Assembly: GCA_028293775.1 (NCBI GenBank) | Contig: JAQGOD010000159.1 | Location: forward strand, 1 to 10,711 | Length of the DNA stretch: 10,711 nucleotides | From: Gammaproteobacteria bacterium | GTDB taxonomy: Bacteria; Pseudomonadota; Gammaproteobacteria; Steroidobacterales; Steroidobacteraceae | Reading direction: 5' to 3' | In this document: positions 5,784 through 10,711 of the stretch, one piece after another | Position numbering within the stretch: the stretch's first letter is position 1 | Layout of the letters: every line of letters begins with the position of its first letter | Made by a program: the position numbers and the translations under genes | Notes under the pieces: model-generated | Database searches by the model: none | The model's input: the letters and a program-made list of their open reading frames with translations, nothing else | Told to the model about the DNA's origin: nothing

Positions 5784-6332
5784 ATGAGCTTAGACGTGGG
5801 TGCCCATTTGAAGGCCGTGCGGCAAATGTACGGCTTGTCGCAACGTGAAATGGCGAAGCGCGCCGGCGTCACCAATGGACTTATCTCGTTAATCGAACAA
5901 AACCGGGTCAGCCCCTCGGTGAGCTCGCTGAAAAAAGTGCTTGATGGCATCCCGATGACACTCGCCGATTTTTTCAACCTCGACTTGGGAGGCAAGCCGC
6001 AGGTGTTTTTCCCGCGCGAGGAACTCGCCAACATCGGCACCGGGAGCGTCGAGCTGCGTCTCGTGGGCGGTCGCTCGGTGAAACGCGGCATGGCGATCTT
6101 GCACGAGCGTTACGCGCCCAATGCCGACACCGGCGAGGAAATGCTGACCCATGCGGGCGAGGAAGGCGGGGTCATCGTCAAGGGAAAAATTGAACTCACC
6201 GTGGGCGGGGAATCGCGCGTACTGGCCGCCGGTGATGCCTATTATTTCAAGAGCTCCGTGCCCCATCGATTCCGCAACGTTGGACGCGAAGATTGCGAGA
6301 TCGTGAGCGCCAGCTCGCCGCCGACCTTTTAA
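5784..6332 (+). CDS. PuuR-like XRE-cupin transcriptional regulator
   Basis: The protein has 182 aa. Residues 7-64 form an XRE-type helix-turn-helix domain (LSQREMAKRAGVTNGLISLI at 19-37, then EQNRVSPSVSSLKKVL). Residues 75-182 hold a C-terminal cupin (GEEGGVIVKGKIELTVGG; LAAGDAYYFKSSVPHRFRN) and the ending SPPTF. Length, domain order and the tail (TPTTF in E. coli) match PuuR, the putrescine-responsive repressor. The cupin probably binds the small-molecule inducer. I chose the ATG at 5784 because the HTH domain begins right after it; the frame extends upstream only from weak starts that would run through the operator palindrome. There is no Shine-Dalgarno sequence, and the TATAAT box ends seven bases before the ATG, so the mRNA may be leaderless. 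The likely targets are itself, the divergent aminotransferase and the downstream amidase. The ligand is inferred, not proven. Confidence 0.85.
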   Translation: MSLDVGAHLKAVRQMYGLSQREMAKRAGVTNGLISLIEQNRVSPSVSSLKKVLDGIPMTLADFFNLDLGGKPQVFFPREELANIGTGSVELRLVGGRSVKRGMAILHERYAPNADTGEEMLTHAGEEGGVIVKGKIELTVGGESRVLAAGDAYYFKSSVPHRFRNVGREDCEIVSASSPPTF

Positions 6333-6343
6333 TCAGCACCGTC

Positions 6344-6383
6344 AGGCCGCATATCGAAGCTCTTCAGGTAGCATAAGCGGCTT
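6344..6383 (+). promoter_or_regulatory. Hairpin abutting the amidase start codon
   Basis: AGGCCGC (6344-6350) can pair with GCGGCTT (6377-6383) over seven positions, one of them a G-U pair. The 26-nt loop contains a smaller GAAG/CTTC hairpin (6356-6365). The right arm touches the ATG at 6384 and covers the place where a ribosome-binding site should be; the only candidate there is AAGCGG within and beside the stem. This could limit translation of the amidase. It lies in the 51-nt gap after the regulator gene. Structure seen, function inferred. Confidence 0.35.
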
Positions 6384-7253
6384 ATGACAACGGTAACGGT
6401 AGCGGCCACCCAAATGGCGTGCAGTTGGGATCGGGACGCCAATATGGCGCGTGCGGAAAGCCTCGTGCGCAAGGCGGCAGCGGCGGGTGCACAGGTAATT
6501 CTGTTGCAAGAGCTGTTCGAGACGCCGTACTTTTGCAAGGACCACATCGCACGGCACCTCGAACTCGCGCTGCCCCTTGATGGCCACCCGGCAGTCGAAC
6601 ATTTCCGCGGCGTCGCGGCCGAACTCGGTGTGGTGCTGCCGATCAGCGTGTTCGAACGCGCCAACAATGCCTTTTATAATTCGGTGGCCATCCTCGATGC
6701 GGACGGGTCCGTGCTCGGCAGTTATCGCAAATCGCACATTCCGGAAGGGCCCGGGTATCACGAAAAGTTCTATTTCTCTCCCGGGGACACGGGCTTTAAG
6801 GTATTCGACACGCGCTATGCAAAGCTGGGAGTCGCGATTTGCTGGGACCAGTGGTTCCCCGAGGCGGCTCGGGCCATGGCGTTGATGGGTGCCGAAGTCT
6901 TGCTATACCCCACCGCGATCGGCTCCGAACCTCAGGACGCCACCATCGATTCCAGCGGTCATTGGCAACGCACCATGCAAGGCCACGCCGCAGCCAACGT
7001 CATGCCGGTGGTAGCCTCGAACCGCATCGGCACCGAGAAGGGCGAGAAGTACACCATGACATTTTACGGATCGTCGTTTATCGCATCCCCCACCGGTGAG
7101 AAGCTCGCCGAAGCGGATCGCGAAAGCGAATCGGTATTGACCGCCTCCTTCGATCTGGACGAAGTCCGGCGCTATCGGCAGTCCTGGGGTGTTTTCCGCG
7201 ATCGGCGGCCCGACCTTTACTACCCCTTACTCTCCCTCGATGGACGCGGCTGA
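6384..7253 (+). CDS. aguB: N-carbamoylputrescine amidase
   Basis: This 289-aa cytoplasmic enzyme of the nitrilase superfamily hydrolyses N-carbamoylputrescine to putrescine, CO2 and ammonia, the last step of the agmatine deiminase route. The catalytic triad is visible: E43 (LLQELFETPYF), K116 (SYRKSHIPEGPGYHEK) and C153 (GVAICWDQWFPE). Strings such as VAATQMACSWD at the start, ALMGAEVLLYPTAIGSEP, HAAANVMPVVASNRIG, FYGSSFIA and WGVFRDRRPDLY are typical of AguB rather than of beta-ureidopropionase or other nitrilases. Length is normal. The gene follows the PuuR-like regulator by 51 nt on the same strand. Its usual partner, agmatine deiminase (AguA), is not in the window. The end overlaps the start of the nuclease gene by 14 nt. 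Translation may be held back by the hairpin at 6344-6383. Beta-ureidopropionase remains a minor alternative, since a beta-alanine-type aminotransferase is close by. Confidence 0.9.
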   Translation: MTTVTVAATQMACSWDRDANMARAESLVRKAAAAGAQVILLQELFETPYFCKDHIARHLELALPLDGHPAVEHFRGVAAELGVVLPISVFERANNAFYNSVAILDADGSVLGSYRKSHIPEGPGYHEKFYFSPGDTGFKVFDTRYAKLGVAICWDQWFPEAARAMALMGAEVLLYPTAIGSEPQDATIDSSGHWQRTMQGHAAANVMPVVASNRIGTEKGEKYTMTFYGSSFIASPTGEKLAEADRESESVLTASFDLDEVRRYRQSWGVFRDRRPDLYYPLLSLDGRG

Positions 7254-8679
7254 CAATCTCGTATTCGTTGACTTGGAAACGACGGGCGGCAATCCCGGTT
7301 ACCATCGAATCACCGAAGTCGGCATCGTCCGGGTGCAAAACGGCGTACTCCTCGAAGAGTGGAATTCGCTGGTGAACCCGGAGTGTCCCATTTCACCGTA
7401 CATCCAGGCTTTCACGGGCATCAGCAGCGAGATGGTGGCCGATGCGCCGCTGTTCGCAGATCTCGCCGAAACCATCCTCGGGAAGTTGCAAGGCGCGGTG
7501 TTCATCGCGCATAACGCCCGTTTTGACTACTCTTTCCTGCGCAGCGAGTTTCGGAAGGTAGGCATCGATTTTTCTGCGGAGGTTTTATGTACAGTCAGGC
7601 TGTCGCGCCGATTGTTTCCGGAACAAGCCCGCCACAATTTGGATGCCGTAATGGAACGCCACGGATTGGTTTGCAGCGCCCGGCATCGCGCGCTGGGCGA
7701 CGCGCGAGTACTGTGGGATTTGTGGTCGAATTTGCAGCGGGATACGCCCGGGGACCTGCTCAGGAGCGCCGCTGCCCATGCGATGCTATCGGTTCCGAAA
7801 TTGCCCGCGCATCTGCCGGCAGGGCTGGCGGATGAGCTGCCCGAGATGCCGGGCGCGTACCGATACTTCGGTGAGAACGATGTCTTGCTGTATATCGGCA
7901 AGAGCAATTCCCTGCGCTCGCGCATCTTGACGCAGCTCGCCGATGCTCGCGAGGGATCGCGGGAAGGGAAATTGGCGGCCGAGGTGAGACGCGTCGATTG
8001 GGTGCAAACGGCGGGCGAACTCGGCGCCATGCTGCTGGAAGCAAGCTGGGTAAGAACGCAGAAACCTCTCTACAACCGCCGCCTGCGAAGCAACGCGGAC
8101 TCGGTGACCCTGCGGCCCGCGGCTGACGCCTGCGGGTTCGTGCGCGTGCAGCGCATCGATACGTTGGAACCTGGCGATCTGGCGCAGAGCTTCGGTGTGT
8201 TTCATTCCGAGAAAGATGCGCGCAAAGCACTCACTGATATTGCGCGCGCGCACCAGCTGTGCCTCAAGATACTGGGCCTGGAAGAGAGTTCAGGGTCCTG
8301 CTTCGCCTCGCAGGTTGGCAAGTGTCGAGGCGCTTGTGCCGGGAAGGAGCCGTTGATCCTGCACAACATGCGTGTGCAAATGGCTTTATCCGCGCTGAAA
8401 ATCAAGAGCTGGCCGTTCCGCGGCCGAATCGCGCTGCGTGAGCGAGCGGTGGGCGGGTTTGCATCCGATGGCACGCGCGGCGGGGAGTTCCATGTGCTCG
8501 ACCAGTGGATGTATCTCGGATCTGCGCGCTCCGAGGAGGAGCTGGCGTCATTGAGCACGCGTCGCGCCGATGCCGCATTCGATGTCGATATATACAAGAT
8601 ATTGGTGCGGTATTTTTCGCAAAATCCCAAGCTTGATTGGCATGATCTGCTACCCATGAAAATAGCGGACCTGTCTTGA
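7240..8679 (+). CDS. DnaQ-like 3'-5' exonuclease fused to Cho/UvrC-type GIY-YIG nuclease
   Basis: The protein has 479 aa. Residues 6-165 are a DEDDh exonuclease like DNA polymerase III epsilon: exo I VFVDLETTGG (D11, E13), exo II IAHNARFDYSFL (D96), exo III HRALGDARVLWDLW (H149, D154). Residues 200-285 are a GIY-YIG endonuclease like the N-terminus of UvrC and Cho: GAY (205-207), LYIGKSNSLRSRI (218-229, with YIG), and the metal-binding Glu E267 before the KPLYN segment. Residues 340-368 keep a Cys motif resembling UvrC (C341; CFASQVGKCRGACAG with C354, C362, C366), possibly a metal site. All catalytic residues are present, so both activities are plausible. The fusion is a known but poorly characterised family; DNA repair (incision plus trimming) is inferred. 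The ATG at 7240 lies inside the end of the amidase gene, suggesting translational coupling. The next gene begins 2 nt after its stop. Confidence 0.88.
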   Translation: MDAADNLVFVDLETTGGNPGYHRITEVGIVRVQNGVLLEEWNSLVNPECPISPYIQAFTGISSEMVADAPLFADLAETILGKLQGAVFIAHNARFDYSFLRSEFRKVGIDFSAEVLCTVRLSRRLFPEQARHNLDAVMERHGLVCSARHRALGDARVLWDLWSNLQRDTPGDLLRSAAAHAMLSVPKLPAHLPAGLADELPEMPGAYRYFGENDVLLYIGKSNSLRSRILTQLADAREGSREGKLAAEVRRVDWVQTAGELGAMLLEASWVRTQKPLYNRRLRSNADSVTLRPAADACGFVRVQRIDTLEPGDLAQSFGVFHSEKDARKALTDIARAHQLCLKILGLEESSGSCFASQVGKCRGACAGKEPLILHNMRVQMALSALKIKSWPFRGRIALRERAVGGFASDGTRGGEFHVLDQWMYLGSARSEEELASLSTRRADAAFDVDIYKILVRYFSQNPKLDWHDLLPMKIADLS

Positions 8680-8681
8680 GC

Positions 8682-10711
8682 ATGCAGGACAATGTGCGCT
8701 ATTGGATCGCCACCGCCCCGGTGGGCGCCGCCTCGGTTTTGGCTGAAGAGTTGGGTCAATTCGGAGCGCACGATATTCGCGAGCGCAGTCACGATGTGAA
8801 ATTTCAAGGCACCCTCGAGGTGGGCTACCGTACATGCTTGTGGTCGCGCACGGCAACGCGGGTGCTCTTGAGTCTGGGATCCATCGATGCGAGCAGCTCG
8901 CAGAGTGTATACGAGGCCGTCAAGCGCATCGATTGGCGCGAGCACCTTGCCCCGGGCGCGACGCTGGCGTGCGACTGCAGCGGCGGCAATGAGTCCATTC
9001 GGCATACAATTTATGGGTCGCAGCTGCTCAAGGACGCTGTCTGCGACAATCTTCGCGATGCCACCGGCGAGCGCCCCAATGTAAAGCCGGAACGTCCCGA
9101 TGTTTTGTTGCACCTGCATGTCGAGGGGCGCACCGCGTTGTTATCGCTCGATTTCTCAGGCGAAAGCCTGCACCGGCGCGGATATCGCAGCGAAGGCGGC
9201 CGCGCGCCACTGAAGGAAAACGTGGCAGCCGCGGTGCTGCTGCGCGCGGGTTGGCCGCAAGTCGCGGAGCGGGGCGGCGTACTGCTTGACCCGATGTGCG
9301 GTTCCGGGACGTTTCTCACCGAAGGCGCCTTGATCGCCGCGGATGCCGCGCCGGCCTTGGACCGCGAGTACTTTGGATTTTTAGGATGGCGCGGGTTTAG
9401 CGCGGAGACATGGGAGCAGTTGCGGGCTGAAGCTCGTGCCCGCCGCGCCGCACGCACGGCACGCCGCTGCATTTTAGGATCGGACATCGATTCCGAAGCG
9501 GTTCGCATGGCCATGGCCAACGCCGAGCAGGCTGGTGTCGCGGAATGGGTGCATATCGAAAAGCGCTCCTTGAGCGAAGTAGCCCGGCCGCGTGGCGAGG
9601 CCGGGCTTATCGTCGCCAATCCCCCTTACGGCGAGCGCATCGGTGCCGAATCGGGCCTGCCTGCTCTGTACTCGGAACTCGGCGCAATGTTGCGCGAGAA
9701 GTTCGAGGGGTGGCAGGCTGCGATTCTCACGGGCAATCCCGCCTTGGCTCGCAACTTAGGGATTTACGCCAAACGGTCGCATCGCGTATTCAATGGCACC
9801 ATCGAATGCCGGTTGCTGCGCTTCGAATTGAATGAAGAGAGCGCTCAACGGCCTGCCGAAGAGGTACGCGCGGACTGGTCGAGCCGCCCCGGCGCACAAA
9901 TGTTCGCTAACCGATTGCGCAAGAATTTGCAGCGCTTGGAGCCCTGGGCGGAACGTGAACACATCGATTGTTTCCGGGTCTATGACGCGGACATGCCCGA
10001 GTACGCCTTCGCCATCGATGTTTATGGCCGCGGCGCACGGCACGTATACGTACAGGAATACGCGCCGCCGAAAACCGTCAACCAAGAGAGCGCGCGCGAG
10101 CGGCGGCGTGAAGCGCTGGCTGTCTTGCCCGACGTGCTGAACGTACCGCACGCGCAAGTGCACTCACGCGTGCGCAAACCGCAGAAGGGCGCGGAACAAT
10201 ATGAGAAGCGCGAGAGCCTTGCCGAGCGGCATGCGGTTCAAGAGGGTGGACTCAAATTTTGGGTCAATTTTCACGACTATTTGGATACCGGACTTTTTCT
10301 TGACCACCGTATCGTGCGCAACATGCTCCGTTCCTGGGCTAAGGACACCGATTTCCTGAACTTGTTCTGCTATACCGGCAGCGCGTCGGTGTACGCGGCC
10401 GCGGGCGGCGCTCGCAGCACCACAGGGGTGGATTTATCGAATACCTATCTCGATTGGGCCCATGAGAATCTGCTGCTTAACGGCTTCCCCGGAAACAACC
10501 ACGAGTTGTACCGTGCGGACTGCCTACAGTGGCTCGAGGAGCAAGAACCGCGCGGCCCGCGATTCGATCTGATCTTCGTGGATCCGCCTACCTTCTCCAA
10601 CTCCAAGCGCATGGAAGGCGTGCTCGATGTTCAGCGCGATCACGTCGGCATTATTCGCAGGTCGCTGAAGTTGTTGCGCCCCTCGGGCCGCCTTGTATTT
10701 TCCACTAATTA
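8682..10711 (+). CDS. rlmKL: Bifunctional 23S rRNA guanine methyltransferase RlmKL (3' end cut by window)
   Basis: The frame is open for 676 codons from the ATG at 8682 to the window edge; E. coli RlmKL has about 700 residues, so only a short C-terminal part is missing. The fused enzyme makes m2G2445 (RlmL half) and m7G2069 (RlmK half) in 23S rRNA, using S-adenosylmethionine. A THUMP RNA-binding domain lies at about residues 45-155. The RlmL half has the AdoMet motif LLDPMCGSGTFLTEGAL (about 201-217, D203) and NPPY (313-316). The RlmK half has DYLDTGLFLDHR (D535), NLFCYTGSASVYAAAGGA (from N560) and VDPPTFSNSKR (D634). I read the frame through and found no break. A clear Shine-Dalgarno sequence is lacking; with only 2 nt after the nuclease stop codon, re-initiation by the same ribosomes is likely. 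Confidence 0.93.
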   Translation, partial: MQDNVRYWIATAPVGAASVLAEELGQFGAHDIRERSHDVKFQGTLEVGYRTCLWSRTATRVLLSLGSIDASSSQSVYEAVKRIDWREHLAPGATLACDCSGGNESIRHTIYGSQLLKDAVCDNLRDATGERPNVKPERPDVLLHLHVEGRTALLSLDFSGESLHRRGYRSEGGRAPLKENVAAAVLLRAGWPQVAERGGVLLDPMCGSGTFLTEGALIAADAAPALDREYFGFLGWRGFSAETWEQLRAEARARRAARTARRCILGSDIDSEAVRMAMANAEQAGVAEWVHIEKRSLSEVARPRGEAGLIVANPPYGERIGAESGLPALYSELGAMLREKFEGWQAAILTGNPALARNLGIYAKRSHRVFNGTIECRLLRFELNEESAQRPAEEVRADWSSRPGAQMFANRLRKNLQRLEPWAEREHIDCFRVYDADMPEYAFAIDVYGRGARHVYVQEYAPPKTVNQESARERRREALAVLPDVLNVPHAQVHSRVRKPQKGAEQYEKRESLAERHAVQEGGLKFWVNFHDYLDTGLFLDHRIVRNMLRSWAKDTDFLNLFCYTGSASVYAAAGGARSTTGVDLSNTYLDWAHENLLLNGFPGNNHELYRADCLQWLEEQEPRGPRFDLIFVDPPTFSNSKRMEGVLDVQRDHVGIIRRSLKLLRPSGRLVFSTN

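Noticed and set aside
6384..7253. Reading the amidase as beta-ureidopropionase to make a pyrimidine-to-beta-alanine route with the aminotransferase
   Set aside because: Attractive by context, but sequence strings around K116 and C153 and the C-terminal region fit AguB, and the regulator is PuuR-like.
8202..9119. Long minus-strand open frame (about 305 codons) across the nuclease/rlmKL junction
   Set aside because: Both genes beneath it are strongly supported by conserved motifs; its own translation is Arg/Ser/Ala-rich with no domain.
1..10711. A defence island or mobile element
   Set aside because: No transposase, integrase, toxin-antitoxin pair, tRNA or attachment site is visible, and the genes are mostly housekeeping or metabolic types.

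Overview
The window is a dense stretch of bacterial chromosome, GC-rich by eye, with short intergenic gaps. It shows no tRNA, rRNA, transposase, integrase or CRISPR array. The gene set suggests a gammaproteobacterium or close relative: a fused two-domain RlmKL rRNA methyltransferase, an RND-type outer-membrane channel, an OmpA-like lipid-envelope protein, a PuuR-type regulator and AguB. The lineage is an inference; I cannot name a genus.

Layout. (1) 1-495: the C-terminal end of a NodT/TolC-like outer-membrane efflux channel; the rest of its operon lies to the left. (2) 492-2072, minus strand: a long protein with an N-terminal sensory-like region, an Ala/Pro-rich linker with an 18-bp tandem repeat, and a C-terminal EAL domain that has lost key catalytic residues. 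Its stop codon overlaps that of the channel gene. (3) 2249-2956: a YhhQ-family queuosine-precursor transporter, divergent from the EAL gene. (4) 3100-3876: an exported glycine-zipper/coiled-coil/OmpA-like protein followed by a strong intrinsic terminator. (5) 3970-7253: a likely amine-metabolism cluster of a DUF861 cupin, an omega-amino acid:pyruvate aminotransferase (minus strand), a PuuR-like XRE-cupin regulator (divergent) and an N-carbamoylputrescine amidase. (6) 7240-8679: a DnaQ-type exonuclease fused to a Cho/UvrC-like GIY-YIG nuclease, overlapping the amidase gene by 14 nt. (7) 8682 to the window end: RlmKL, truncated by the window edge.

How the parts fit. The amidase would release putrescine from N-carbamoylputrescine. 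The class III aminotransferase would move the amino group of an omega-amine or omega-amino acid to pyruvate. The XRE-cupin regulator resembles E. coli PuuR, the putrescine-responsive repressor. The 110-bp divergent region between aminotransferase and regulator holds a near-perfect 18-bp inverted repeat, TGTCTATTATAATAAACA. It covers the likely -10 box of the regulator and contains a close match to the E. coli PuuR recognition sequence as I remember it. This is the best regulatory signal in the window.

I did not find a clearly unprecedented multi-gene system. The points most worth a second look are the PuuR-like operator, the degenerate EAL protein, the amine cluster that lacks its usual partners (no agmatine deiminase and no glutamylation genes in view), and the amidase/nuclease/rRNA-methyltransferase run with overlapping or abutting genes.
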